This document shows positions 1-12,424 of a stretch of 64,000 nucleotides of DNA, in pieces; position 1 is the stretch's first letter; each line of letters opens with the position of its first letter. The position numbers and the translations under genes were made by a program. The DNA is taken from contig BSBN01001807.1 of the NCBI GenBank assembly GCA_027924645.1, forward strand, positions 10,992,001 to 11,056,000, read 5' to 3'. The notes beneath the pieces were generated by a model, which had not been told where the DNA came from, searched no databases, and saw only the letters and a list, made by a program, of their open reading frames with translations. This DNA is from Cunninghamia lanceolata (Eukaryota > Streptophyta > Pinopsida > Cupressales > Cupressaceae).

Positions 1-3000
1 TCTTCACCCAAAAGGCCTTACCCACGTTGCACAAGTTCATAAATGATTCAAAAGATCAAAGATTTAATGCTCTCCATGTCAAGTAAAAAACCTTATTTCC
101 TCCAAAAAATTCCATGTGCATGCTTTTGGATGGAAGAGTTTCAAGTTTTGTTCATGCTTTTCTCTCAAGGTTTAGGTTTTGGGTTAAGTTTAGGTTGAGT
201 TAGTGTTTAGGGTTTGGGAGTGTCATGAGTTAGGTTTTATTTCTTGTTGAGCAGGTAGAACTGTGTATCTATGGAGGAAGCTTCTAGTTTTTATGCATGG
301 CTTGAAGAAGGAATGGATAGATGCTTTCAATATCTCTGCACATTTTTCTTATGTGTTCAAACTGATGGAAGGATATAGTTTCTACCTAGCTTAGCCTTAT
401 TACACCCTTGCAAACCATGAGCAGATCAAAGATGATTATCTAAGGGTTTTAGCATTAGTGAAGTTATCTCTTTTTTCAACTTGCATGGAGCATGGATAGG
501 GGCAGAGATCTACGAGGTTGAATGGAGTTTACAAAGCCTAAAGACAGTCACTAGTTGAGAGCAACAGACCTACCAAGGAGCATCCATTTATGACTGATAA
601 GATAATCCTATGAAGATTGATAAAGCAGTTTTTAAGCTATCATGGAGTTCAGGAAAATCATGTGAAAGAGCAGTCACCATGCAAAGATAAGATAGCCATG
701 CTGAAAGCTCAGGAGTGATATAACTTAGAAGTTGGCAAGTCGAAATGCTTCCAGAGGTTCATGCACACTATTTTGTGCCTTTAGTTTGCTTGAATAAAAA
801 AGTACACGTGAATATGGCCTTTTCCTGTGACCCGTGGAATGGAGAATAGGTTTGAGGGAGTTATTAAAATCTTTTAGGGTTTTATTCAAATAGTAGAAGG
901 GCATTTGCAAGTCACAGTCCCTCGTGATGTTCTTTAAAGAAGGTTTTTATAGGCTTTTTTGATAAATCTTTAGGAACAGTCATCTGCATGTTCAAAGTTT
1001 GCATAGATAATGTTCAAAAGGGGGATTCAGTGCACGGGAATATGAGATAGTGATAAGAATATGGTATTTTTGTTCACTATTTTGTGAGAAGAGAACAAAC
1101 AGCTTCAACATGTACCTTATAGTAGTGAGTAAGAAGGGTTTCAATGCTTTGCATCCACTTTTCCAAGTGCTTTCTCTAAAACATATCTGAGATGAGTTGA
1201 TAAAAAGCATTGGATGAAGGAGCATCAATCCTTGTCAGAAGTTTCAGAGGTATAAAGATAGATTCAAGAGCAATAGTCAAGAGAAGCAAACAAAACCTGG
1301 GAAGAATAGTCATGAAAATCATTAGTAAATGTTGACAAAGGTTGAAGACAAAGAATTGGTTAAGTTTAGAAACCTTATACCATCAAGGTTTTGGGGTCTC
1401 TCTTTTTACATAAAGTGCTTTAAGAACAGTCACAAAAATGTTATAGAAGACTGTCACAAAAGTGATTACAGATGACTGTTATGTTATAGGTAGTCATGAC
1501 AGTCACTGTTAACCATGACAAAAGGCAAAAAAAAGTCATCTTTAAATAGTTACTTGACTATGATGAAGGTGCTTTCAAATCTATGAAGGTTTTTGTTAGG
1601 GTTTTAAGGTCTTGAAAAAGTTGTTTGCAGGTTGAGGAGGTGCTTTTAATGAGAATGATTGCCAACAATCCTTGATAGGACAATCACTTAAAATGACTGT
1701 CACAATAGTCATGGAGGAGCTTTTGGTCATGCCATGACAACAAGTCTATGTAAGACTTGAAGAGGTGTATTCAAAGACTATTTAAAAGTCACCTTGTCAA
1801 AAGAGGTCTCCATGCACGCAGAGAAATAGTCATTTCTAATGTTGAGCAACATAATATAAAGGATAAAACGTGTAGTCAATACAGTAAGGACAACGGTACA
1901 ACAATCTCACAAATAAGGTCAAGATCCATAAATGAAAGGAATAGAGATCTCAGTATACAGAGACCTTTAACAGTCACAGAGGGATGGTATTTTTGTATAG
2001 TTTTAAAGTTTCTTATCTAACTCTAGCAATGGTTTAAGAGTAGTCATGAGCGTCAAAGAGACCTTAAACAGATAATGCAATGACCTTCAAAAGTGGGAAG
2101 TTGGGTAGCATTCTTGCATCATGATAGTGAGTCCAATAATAATGGATAGTGTTTCAAAGGGCAAAGGTATTCTAGTGAGCAGATGAAACTTGAGACAATA
2201 TTGAGACAATCACATGCAAAGGGTAGTAAGGTAAATGAGAAGTCCTATGCCAAAGTAGATGGAAGAGGACTTTGTGTAAGTGAGTATGACAAAGCACTAC
2301 AAGGGCACTATATATGGAGCAGTCAACTCAAAGATACAGTGGCAGTTAATTCACAAGACCCAAGCAAACATCATGAATCATAGAGTTAAGAGACAATGTT
2401 TTGAACAAGTCATGAAGACCTTTCATGACTTATTATGGATTGATATAAGGCATCATTTGAGATTTTTCATGAAGAACCACATGACTACACAAATGACAAG
2501 AGGGATCTAACAAGAAGTAGTTTGTGAAAGATAAGCACATGCATACAAAACAACATAAGGAGTAGCAATCATATCAGAAAAAAGTGGATCTATGAGAAGA
2601 TTGTAGTAAAGGCCTATCATAGTTCAGGAAAGTTTGCCATCAGCAAGGACAAAGAATTGAGACCATTTACAGGTTAATAGAGGTATGTCAAGGTTTGATG
2701 AAGTCTACATGCACTTTATGTACTCTTGTGGCACAAGTCAAGGAGACTAGGAGTAGTGAGATCATAGTTTGATATTATACTTGTTTATACTCTGTCAAAT
2801 AGACCTAAAGGTCCCTATCAAGCCTTATAAAAGATTTATCGAGTGTTTTAAAGGTTGCAAAGTTTTAAAAGATTTTTAAGTGTCTAAAGGTTCTCATAGT
2901 TACTGCTACACAAAGAAAACAACAGACCAAGCATGAGTTTTGAATAAGGTCTGTGTTACTATGGTTTGTGACTATGATGTCATTGCATGCTATTTTTGTC

Positions 3001-4858
3001 ATGGGCCTTAAGCAAGATGCATTATCCATGATCTTCACAAGTCAGTGATCACATCAAACATACTGGTCTTAGTAGTGTATGAGACACAATGAATAACACT
3101 AGGCATGTTGAGAAAAGTAACCATAATAGATAGCATACAATCAGCAAAAAGAGGAGCTACAAAAAAATGCAATAAAATGACTGCATATGAGTTCAAGAAC
3201 AACAGAAGATCCCTGTTATGATAGTCAATGAGAACAGCTACAAACACTACATTTAGAACAAGAGAGACCTTCTTAAAAACTATATGGATAGAAAAAGTAG
3301 TCATAATGGAAGATAAAACCAACATGGGAATAGTGACTGTCAAAACAGCTAAAGAAAAACATTTTCTTCATGACTATCACAGGGTACTAGAGGACATTGA
3401 CAAAGTATTGACAAACATCATCATGTACTCTAGGAGATCAAGAGGTTTTGGCAAACAAAACAAAATTTTTAAGATGGACAAAGGTTGAAATACATTGTGT
3501 GTATTTCAACCAAAGGAGCAGAAATGAAAATATAAATTTTTCCATCACTTAGAAAGGCTAGAAACCTAGTCCAAGAGCATCTATAGGCTGTTTTAACCCT
3601 TAGGAAGACCCAACAGGGGTCATATGTTAAGTGACACGTGTTTTGAGGCATTTAAGAGGCAGTTTGGGCAGTTTGGAGACCAGAAATGATGGATTTCTTA
3701 CCTCACACACCCATAAGGAGTCCTATTTCCATCAAACAGCCCAAACACATGTCCTATTTCATTGGAAAAGTGGAAAGTGAGGGAATAATGGAGAGGTTGA
3801 GGTGGTGTGAAGGTTTTATGAGCAGTTGGGTGATAGGGACAATAGGTGGAGTGTTTTGTGGATGGTTTGAGAGCATCTAGGGGTAGTTCCAGCTCCTCCC
3901 AAGCATCTAGGAGACCTTCCAATAGATGGAGCACATTCTTAGGAGATTTTGTAAGACCAAATCAACCTTTGAACACCAAATCAAGTGAGGACTCTTCTTG
4001 GGCATCCAAAGGAGGTTTGACCTAGTTTTGGTCATCAATTTTCTTCCTTTTTTCACTCTCTTTGTCTCCCCATGTTGGGTTGAGTATAGGAAATCCTTGG
4101 GCTTAGTTTTTCTTCAGTTCTCTCATGTTTTTTTCCTTAGAACGACATAAAATTAGTACTTTAACTCAGAAATTAGAGATTGTAATCTAGTTTCTGTTGT
4201 ATGACAACAACATTGTAACACATTTTCAAGAAAACAAAGCATTTTCAGACTTATGTACTATTGAAAACACATCTTCTATCAATAAAAGCAAGCATTTTGG
4301 CCTTCAAAGTTTCTATCTTGTTGTGTGTGTGAGGTAATTGATGGCATTTTTATGTTTTTTATGTGCAAATCCTTAAATGATTGTCTTATTTCCACCATTT
4401 TCAAAGTAGAAAAGATATATTTATGTAGGTTATTGTTTGTGTCATAGTTCAAATAGATGTTAGTTTGTGAAAAAAACACACTCTTCATTTCTAAAACTAC
4501 AAGAAGCATAGACCTTTCAATAAAATACTTATACATAGGTATGTCAAACACTTGTGTTGTGCATAAATAGCTGAACATTGATTAGTTGTATGTCAAAACA
4601 ACAGTCTAGGGTCTGAAACAAATATATTTTGGTACATTGAACCTTAGTAGTAGGTTCATTTCAAGTAATGTTTTCTACCTTTTTCCATCAAGTGAAGTAG
4701 TAAATAGGTTAGAATAGGTGATATAATCAAGAGAACCAACTCACTCTAGAGGTTCACTCCAAGTTTCAGGTAGCCCATAGGCCTAAGAGTGTTCCCATGT
4801 ATCAACAGGTAGCTAAGTTGATAGCTTAGTACTCGGGTGCATACTTTGTTGATAACAA
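1..4858. other. Decayed repeat-like non-coding DNA
   Basis: No supportable gene is seen; open frames are short and do not resemble known proteins. Between about 1400 and 3400 the text is full of short words such as AGTCAT and AGTCAC (for example around 1430-1520, 1690-1730 and 3235-3370), as if an old short-motif repeat had decayed. The stretch 4140-4320 (AT-rich, with an AATAAA) resembles the poly(A) side of an old LTR, but no partner copy is in the window. The boundary at 4858 is where alignment with the second long LTR copy (22351 onward) begins. Confidence 0.5.
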
Positions 4859-7800
4859 TTATAATATAATTATATAAGCTTCATATTAAATATCATGCTA
4901 TACTATTGTGTTTACTATTTTAATATAGATGACATTATAACTAATGGGAGCTTTGAGCTCACCATGTTCTAACAAATGTCATGTTTGACCATGTCTTGAT
5001 CATGGTAGTGAGTCGAGTCGGAGAAACTACTCACACCACCTTGGTAGAGGGTGGTAGTTTCCTCGAAAGTAGGCATGCAAGGTTAGTTGTAGTGATAATC
5101 CCTAAAGCCTTCTTGAAATATCAGTATGATCAGGATATAGTTTTTTTTGGGGGGGGAAAGAAGAGCCCGGGCTTTGTGCTGGAAGGAGACATTTAGAGCA
5201 AGATCAAACAAAGGTTGAATTGATCACATCTCTACTTTGAAGGATTATACACAGGTAGAATGAAGGATGTAATCCTTGTATTCATTTTGGAATATGAGTT
5301 TCATTTCTTTTGAGCTCTTTTAGCATACAAATCGTTTGGAGCCTACGCTCATAAAGCTATTGCTATGGTGTCTGTATCTTTGACATATTTTATTTGGCAA
5401 GGGCTCGAGGCCATAAGGGCAATCCACACTTTTCTTTATATTTGTTGTGTATATGCATCAAGCCATACGACTCAGCTATGTGATAATGTAATCTTTGCTG
5501 TGTATATGCATTAGGCCATACGGTCGAGCTATGTGATAATGTAATCTTTGATGTGTATGTGCTCAAGGCCATACGACTGAGCCATATAAAAATGCATTCT
5601 TTGCTGTGTAAGCTCAAGGCCATGTGGCCGAGCCAAAGGATAAAGCATTCTTTGTTGTGTTAAGCTCAAAGCCATGCAGATGAGCTATATTGCATTGTTA
5701 TATATGTTAAAACCTTTGTTGAGATTTCGCTCGAGGCCTTATGGCCGAGTAGAAATGCATTGAAATCTTTTACTAAGCCTAGCTAGAGGCCATGGAGGCT
5801 GAGCTTCAATCTTTATACCATGCACTATGCTAAATACTCACAGCCATGAAGGCCAAACTATATTGTAATATATATTGTGCTATGTTGTGGCTCTAGAGCA
5901 TGAAGGCCAAGCCTTGCATATTGAAACCCATAATGTAACTATGGCTTGAGGCCATCATGGTCGAGCCCATGCATAAACCCCAACATCTAAATACATCAAA
6001 TAATGATGTGGCATGGTTAAGGATAGGGTTAAGACTCATAAAATGAGTCGATCTTGAGATGCTCAAGGCATAAGAAGTGTTGAGCAATGATGTATAATAC
6101 TCATTGATGGTTACGGCCTGCATAAATAGCACATAGCTTCTGTGACTGTGTTGATGGCCATAACGACCTTAAACAAAACAATGTTTAAAGCACTCAAACT
6201 AAATGATGACACAACTTCCATAAAAGATGAATGTGGTATAATAAGGGTATTTAGACTACCCAAGTTTATACATGTTATCTTTGGATAAGAAACTGGTATA
6301 ATTATTAAAGACTATGGCTATATTAAGTGGCAACTTGCATGCTAGCCAAGACATTAGAAATGAATTGATCTATTAATAATAACTACCCTCCATTTATTTA
6401 AGTGAGATTAGAGATACTATCTAATCTCATAAGGGTAATAAGAGTCATCATTCATGGCAAAATCACACTATTTAACGAAGGCAAGGAATACCTAGTATAG
6501 TATGAATATGATTCTATCTTTTATGATAATAGATTTAGATGTTGTGAACCACGATGGACCTAGAATGGTAAATGTGGTTCGATTATGTAATAACCTACAG
6601 TGGAAGGAGATGGCAAGGAGTCAAAAGTTCCTTGATACAAAGGTAACATAATTGGTCAAAATAAACCCTAGATGGGAGTTGATTGTCGAGGTATGGATAG
6701 TGAATCGAATTGATCCCATGCATACTAGACCTAGGGTGGTGAATATGGTTGACTTTTGACATGATTAGAAAGTGGAATAAGGTGACGTGGAGTCACAGAT
6801 TCCCTATAACAAAACTTGACTATTAATGAATAGTTTTATGATAACTATGATGCATCTAATGTATTTAAAAGATATGTTGATTCTTGATTGAAGAAGGAGA
6901 AACTGTATAAGAAGTAAGTTGTATTGTCTTGTGGGAAGTAGTAAGTGCCTACTGGGTTTGTTAGAGGTACTATTTCTCCTAGATAATTATATACTTTTGA
7001 GAATGAATACTAAGATTAGTATGAAACTCTTGTATTGCAACATAAATGGAAGCCATCTTTTATGAATGGCCATACTTCACAAATGAGGTATAAGATATTG
7101 AAACCCATAAGGATGCTTGAGATAAAGTCTTTTTAGTAAGACCATCATTTTAGACTATTATGAGATAAGTCTCAAATGTCATGATCTTGAATGTAAACCT
7201 TGGGATAGGTCAACATGAAACTGTGAACCTAGGAAGGTCAAAAGTTAGAAAATTTGTTTTGACTATTGAGATTTTGGAAAATGGATTAGGGTGACGAGGA
7301 GTCATAGGTTCCTTGTTGTGAAAGCAACCTACTTGTTTAAACTTTTGTTATGTTAGAAAATGGAAGAGGGTGATGAGGAGTCACAGGTTCCTTGGTGCAA
7401 ACATAATCTTTTACATTTGATGAACTCCTAGATAGGAGTCAATTGTCCTAGTATAGGACTATGAATTTAACCGAATTCACAATTTACTAGACCCTGAGAG
7501 GTCGCATTAAACATACTGTAGAACGTGACAAATTCTAAGTTGAGTAAGGGTGGTGGACATATGACTGCGTTCATCATGAAATGTATATGTATGTAAATCT
7601 TTGGCCAAAGTAATGTATCCATCCAGATGGCCTAGTGTCTCCAGTAGTGTCATACATAGTTAGAGTGGATCTATAGTTGTGTGACTGTGAGACATTAGGA
7701 AGGACACAACACCAGATACTCAGATGGCTAACCTTATGGTTCCTAATATCTAACCTTTCCATGAAGGGTAGGGCCACTTCTAGTTAGGAAGTTGAGCAGG

Positions 7801-8194
7801 GGGCCATTGGTCCATGGTTGGTGGAAAAGCACCAGGATGATGCTCTCCTTCCCAAGCATGAGACATGTTGAGGCTTATGGAGACATATGTCATTAGTTCC
7901 AGATACAATGTTTTCATAATATGACTAGTTGGTCTATTGTAATGTATAAATTGATTTATGATGTCGTGGGCATAACTTGTACATGAATAGTGATGGTTAC
8001 TCATTAAAGATATGTAAATGATTATTGTATTATAAGGTTTGTTATATTTTGTTTAGAATAACATGCTTAATTGATGAAATGATAATGAATCATTATGGTT
8101 AAATTTTGATTTGCATAATCATATTGTTAACTAATCTCTTGATTAAGATGGATGTTTATGTTAAATCTTGAACATTATGGATAGTGATGCTACA
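4859..8194 (+). repeat. Element A 5' LTR (left end truncated or rearranged)
   Basis: This about 3.3-kb block is repeated collinearly at 22351-25724 with scattered substitutions and small indels. Its right end, CTACA, is followed two bases later by a primer binding site, which marks it as a 5' LTR. Its left end is uncertain: the partner LTR has about 0.7 kb more (11113-11804) that is not clearly present before 4859, although a weak match (CATAC...GTTGAT) at 4840-4852 suggests that homology crosses the boundary. Inside are a degenerate minisatellite (5395-5965) and four dispersed copies of a 30-35-base motif. Confidence 0.85.
5395..5965 (+). repeat. Minisatellite inside LTR A with GGCC palindrome core
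   Basis: Around ten degenerate units of about 50-55 bp follow each other. Each has a core like AGGCCATACGGCCGAGC followed by an AT-rich spacer (TATGTGATAATGTAATCTTT). Cores are seen near 5408, 5460, 5511, 5565, 5617, 5669, 5733, 5787, 5840 and 5950. The core is a short palindrome (GGCC-ATAN-GGCC), preserved better than the spacer. The same array is in the other LTR copy at 22895-23475. Confidence 0.8.
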
Positions 8195-8196
8195 TA

Positions 8197-8212
8197 TGGT
8201 ATCGGAGCTACC
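8197..8212 (+). other. Primer binding site of element A (tRNA-iMet type)
   Basis: TGGTATCGGAGCTACC begins two bases after the LTR end. The canonical plant initiator-Met primer site begins TGGTATCAGAGC, so there is one mismatch in the first twelve bases. It would prime minus-strand DNA synthesis. Confidence 0.85.
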
Positions 8213-8274
8213 AGGTTCAACACATGGACCTATGAGCTCACTACACAATGATTTCCTTTATCCAACATTAATGT

Positions 8275-8667
8275 TTGTTAATGCTTGGATGTTCTTATGC
8301 CAGAATGGTAAGAATAAGAACAATACCCAGAAAGAAGGTAACGGGAAATGGATATTACCTTAAGGTCTTGAGGGAGCAATCCTCAAGAATGAAAAGACTT
8401 GAACAGATTGGCTACATGGAAGGAGCATGGTTAACTGATGAGGAGACCTTCACTGATGCCATTAAATGCATCAAGCAGGAGTTGAGAAAAGCAAGGAGGA
8501 TTGCTGCTCCTAACTCTAATGATGCATCAGCAGAACCCTCTGCACCTAAAGCACTAGCTATGGAAAACAATCCTAAGGGTTATGAGGTAACCAGGGAGGT
8601 TGTGGATGAGTACCTGTTTGTACATCCACCTAAAACTGAATTGATAAATCTCAAAGTTGAGAAATGA
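8275..8667 (+). CDS. Unidentified open frame between PBS and gag of element A
   Basis: An uninterrupted frame of 130 codons lies just after the primer site. It is basic and polar (LREQSSRMKRLEQIGYMEGA in the middle, a KQELRKARR stretch near residue 72) and ends with an acidic and charged tail. I do not recognise a family. Its position suggests a leader ORF or the remains of an insertion ahead of gag. It is the only sizable frame in the first kilobase of A without a stop, although that may be chance at this length. Confidence 0.4.
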   Translation: MLMLGCSYARMVRIRTIPRKKVTGNGYYLKVLREQSSRMKRLEQIGYMEGAWLTDEETFTDAIKCIKQELRKARRIAAPNSNDASAEPSAPKALAMENNPKGYEVTREVVDEYLFVHPPKTELINLKVEK

Positions 8668-8933
8668 ATATGGGAAGCTATCCCAGCTTGAAAATGACTT
8701 GCAGTGGCAAGGTGTATACAAATTTTTGTAATTTTGATGGATTATATGTAATCTGATGAAAATTATAATGCATTTGAAAATTTTTGACAATCTTTCCTTT
8801 CTTGTTAAAGATTACATGAAAGAGAATAGATTCATGTTATGAATGGATTCAATGGTATAAGAAACTAATCCATGATTAATCTGCAAACTTCAGGAAGAAG
8901 TAGATTGCAGTAAAAGTTCAGACAAGAACTAGA

Positions 8934-9239
8934 ATGGGAGACAGCCAGGATGAAGGGCATCCTTCAAGGCACTCTAAATCTAAGCTTGACCAGATCCTGG
9001 TCTTATTCAAAGAGACAAGAATGAGGGTAGGAACTCTCGAACAGGAGGTCAAGGGTTGACAAGGACCCAGGAAGGATGCCTATGATGGGGGTGATGACGA
9101 GGAACATCGTAATGACACCACCTAAAGTGAGCACAGAGAAAATAACTCTGAGGCTAGATAAGAAAATGGAGTTAGGCTTGAGATCTACAAGTCTAACTTG
9201 GAACAAGTTATGATACAGATGCGGTTTAGCCAGTTGTCA
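8934..9239 (+). pseudogene. gag N-terminal fragment of element A
   Basis: From an ATG at 8934 the frame reads MGDSQDEGHPSRHSKSKLDQ and continues with a heptad-like LFKETRMRVGTLEQEV stretch, as in the N-terminal part of plant gypsy Gag proteins. Stops at 9057-9059 (TGA) and two later TAA codons break it. The frame resumes with EIYKSNLEQVMIQMRFSQL and then jumps within about 30 bp to reverse-transcriptase sequence, so the rest of gag, the zinc knuckle and the protease are deleted. Confidence 0.6.
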
Positions 9240-9270
9240 TCGTATTGTGGAGGTGACAGATACCCTATAG

Positions 9271-9400
9271 CTACTAGGATTACCTCCTAAAAGGGATTTT
9301 GATTTAACTATAGATATGATTCTAGGGTTGGAACCTATATCTAAAACTCCCTACAGAATGACCACTACAGAACTAATAGAACTAAAAGCTCAATTATAGG
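9271..9400 (+). pseudogene. Reverse transcriptase N-terminal fragment (element A)
   Basis: The translation LPPKRDFDLTIDMILGLEPI followed by SKTPYRMTTTELIELKAQL is the start of the gypsy RT domain, where conserved copies read 'F-TIDL-PG-EPISK-PYRM-P-EL-ELK-QL'. The fragment ends at a stop and joins directly to RNase H sequence, so the palm and fingers, including the YxDD active site, are lost by an internal deletion. Confidence 0.8.
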
Positions 9401-9479
9401 AAATTTGTGAAATTTTTTTCTAAAATTGCACATCTTATAACTTCCTTGCAAAGAAAGGGCAAGAGAATTGAGAGGTCAG

Positions 9480-9958
9480 AAAAGTGCTAGGAGACCTTTG
9501 ACCTACTAAAGGAAAAATTGACTTCAACACCAATTTTGAAAGTACCTGACCTAGAGGGTCAATTTGTAGTCATTACCAACGCCTTAGGAGAAGGCTTAGG
9601 TGGTGTACTAATCCAAGATGGATAGGTCATCGCATATGAATCATGTAAGCTGAAAAACTATGAACAAAATTATGCCCCAAATAATTTGGAACTTGCAGCA
9701 GTCATTCATGCACTTCAAATGTGGAGACACTGTTTACTTGGGAAAAATTTCAAGCTGAAAATAGATCACCAAGGACTCAAATATCTGTTCACTCAACCCC
9801 ATCTTAATGGCTGGAAAAGGAGATGGTTGGAATTCATCTCAAATTATGATTTCGAGATAAAATATATACAAGGAAAACAAAATCAGGTGGTAGATGTTTT
9901 GAGTAGGAGGAGGCACCTCTCCTCCATGATCTCCATACACTTTGATTTTAGGAACTAG
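9480..9958 (+). pseudogene. RNase H domain of element A pol, active-site Asp changed
   Basis: The frame covers ETFDLLKEKLTSTPILKVPD, then the core VVITNALGEGLGGVL, ELAAVIHALQMWRHCLLG, the KIDHQGLKYLFTQP motif and DFEIKYIQGKQNQVVDVLSR. This is the gypsy RNase H with its catalytic carboxylates, except that the first aspartate of the usual 'V-TDAS--G-G-VL' motif reads N (a GAC to AAC type transition). A TAG in GQDG*VIAYES (near 9623) and a TAG at 9956-9958 separate it from integrase. The domain would cut the RNA strand of RNA:DNA hybrids in an intact element. Confidence 0.85.
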
Positions 9959-10985
9959 GTGTTACAAGAATATAAGGGAGATGAGTTTTACGAGCAGGTA
10001 AAACAAGCCCTTGAAGAAAACCCCCAGAATATGAGATATGAAGGATTCAAACTTGAACCAGATGGGTTATTAAGGTTTAAGGGAAGGATGTATGTACATA
10101 ATGCAGCAGAGTTAAGGAATATGGTATGGAGGGAGGTTCATTCTGCATCATATTCTGGGCATCCTGTAGTAACCAAGTTACTTGCTGATGTGAAACCCTT
10201 ATATTTCTGGAAAGGAATAAAGAGGGATGCTACAAATTTTGTAGCTACATGTATAGAATGCCAGAGAGTGAAGGTGGAACACCATCACCTAGCAAGGCTC
10301 TTATACCCTCATGAAATTTCTAAGTGGAAATGGCAAATTATAAGCATGGATTTTGTGCAGGGGCTTCCTATGTCAAGGAACAAGCACAATACTATCTTGC
10401 TTGTGATGGATAACTCACCAAAGCCACTCATTTTATACTTGGAAACTTGATGGATGGGGCACCTGTCATTGCTCAAAAATTTGTTTAAGAGATTTTCAAA
10501 CTACATGGCATTCCTGAGAAGATTATCTCAGATAGGGATGCAAAAATGACATCATGAATTTGACAAACCTTATTCTCTTCACTTGGTTACCCAGTTGAAA
10601 ATATTCTCTGCTTATCATCCTAAATAGGTGGACAAACTGGAAGGGTGAACCAAGTGTTGGAGGACTTATTGAGAATGTACTACATGGATCAACAATACAA
10701 ATGAGAGGGTTATCTTCCTTTGGTGGAATTCACCTACAATAATTCCTATCACTCAACTATTGAGCTGGCTCCATTCGAGGCATTATATGCACGGAAGTGC
10801 CAGACCCCTATAAGCTGGGACAAGCTAGAAGATGGGCTTAGCCTTGGTCTAGAGATGCTATCAAAAATGGAAGAGCAAGTGCATCTAATCAAGAGAAGGC
10901 TAGTAGAAACTAATGATATATAAAAGAGTTATGCAGATGCTAAGTGCATCAAAAGACATTTCACAGTGGGAGAGAAAGTTCTCTT
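9959..10985 (+). pseudogene. Integrase of element A, frameshifted and truncated
   Basis: The zinc-binding half is intact: HSASYSGHPV followed by CIECQRVK gives the H-H-C-C pattern. The first catalytic Asp is in IISMDFVQGLP (near 10350). After a frameshift near 10420 the second Asp is in PEKIISDRDAKMTS and the catalytic Glu is in RVNQVLEDLLRMYY. The final part (LVEFTYNNSYHSTIELAPFE, ALYARKCQTPISWDK) is the typical C-terminal segment. It stops after GEKVLLRVNF near 10990, so the end of the domain and any chromodomain are gone. Confidence 0.85.
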
Positions 10986-11098
10986 AAGAGTAAATTTCCT
11001 CATCTTTTTTGAAAAACATACTTATTATGCTCTTGAAACATATTTCTTTTTATGATGATTAACTTTTGAGATATTAAATCATCAGGGATGATGATTCT

Positions 11099-11112
11099 TA
11101 TGGGGGGAGGTA
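11099..11112 (+). other. Polypurine tract of element A
   Basis: ATGGGGGGAGGTA lies immediately before TGTTACATCCCC, a TG-start LTR terminus. Position and composition fit the plus-strand primer of element A. Confidence 0.7.
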
Positions 11113-11804
11113 TGTTACATCCCCAACCTATGATTAGCTTAATCTTACTCCTACTTGGTAATTAGGAGGATTAGTTAAGAGTTTGATGATTTGATATTGT
11201 GGAAATATTTGATTTGACCTTTCATTATGAGGTTAATGACTGATGTTAATTAGTTTTGAACATTAAATGATTTATATTAAGGGATATGATTATGATGCAC
11301 TGATCATGGTTTTGTGGTCCTGAGTGTGAACAAGAAAATGTAACGTCCTTCGAAGAAGGAAGGAGAGTATCATCCTGGAGGAAGAGTTAGATGTTGGGAA
11401 GTGGGGTCAGTAACCATCTGAGTGTCAGACAATTTATCTTTTCAAACCATGTAAGTTGGCGGAACTTATGCTTCTTCTTGGCCATTTGATTTTCCTTTTG
11501 TGTCATCTTATTGATTTAGTCATTTCGACAATGTTTTATTGACTTGACTAATGACATTCTCAGAATGTCAAATCGAGTCGAGAGTTGGTATTGTTTTGTT
11601 AGAGCATAATCTTATCACTCTTAATATTTTTGATCTGGGATTATAAATCCATTTTTGGTTTGTTAAGTTTCGTATCCTTAGCGATGAAGGGAGAGTGGAG
11701 CTCGATCCCTAAATTGCATAATGACTCTATCTTCTTGTAGGAGGTGATGTCAGAAAATGATATTTTGGTTAATTTTAGTATTCTCATACATCTAGTTGAT
11801 GCGG
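11113..11804 (+). repeat. Element A 3' LTR, left part (before insertion of B)
   Basis: It begins TGTTACATCCCCAACC right after the purine tract and runs to the TGCGG duplication at 11800-11804. Removing element B joins GTTGATGCGG to GAAATAATATTATAATATAA at 22351, which aligns with the first LTR from 4859. No coding sequence is seen in it. Confidence 0.65.
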
Positions 11805-12424
11805 TGTTACACCCCCAAATTTTTGATTTTGGGCCTTATATTCTTCATTGTTTTCAGCCAAGTCTCAACACCTTGTATTTCCTTTGCTTGCCTTAGTTAA
11901 CAATAAAAGTCACGTGTGTTAGATTTTTTCTAACTTAGTCATTGAATTCATGAAGTTCATAACTCTTGTCGCATGGTTATAGAGTTCCCTAACTCACCAA
12001 CTCCCTGACCTTGCATTGCATAGTCAAGTCTTAGCTTTTTCTCTTGTGGTCACTAGGTCGGAGGTTTTCAAAACTATGAAACCTCTGACTCAAGGTTCCG
12101 AAGTTCCAATATCTCGTGACTTCATGATAAGAAGGTGGTTATCCGGTTCCCAAGGCTCATAACAATCATTAAATGATAAGTACGGCACATGAAGGGAATG
12201 TCTTTTCAAAATTATCGGGAAGTGGGTAAATCTAAAGGGCTACGTCCTCGAGGCATGCATTGAATGCGACATTGACTCAGCATTTAAAATGCTTAGTAGT
12301 TTCCCTCCAGCACACGTAGTCTCTCATTTTCTTACCGAATTTTTCTAAGTAATGCAGCCATCATTCCACCCGTACTCTGCTATTATTCCTTCTGTATTTA
12401 GTTGTTTTCTACTCTACAGTGGTA

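Noticed and set aside
1400..3400. AGTCAT/AGTCAC words as a regulatory array or CRISPR-like repeat
   Set aside because: Spacing and length are irregular and no unit longer than about ten bases is repeated; most likely decayed repeat DNA.
5390..5623. Antisense protein with repeated MALS/HSKE-like peptides (also 22855-23121)
   Set aside because: It is the translation of the LTR minisatellite, with no sign of a gene.
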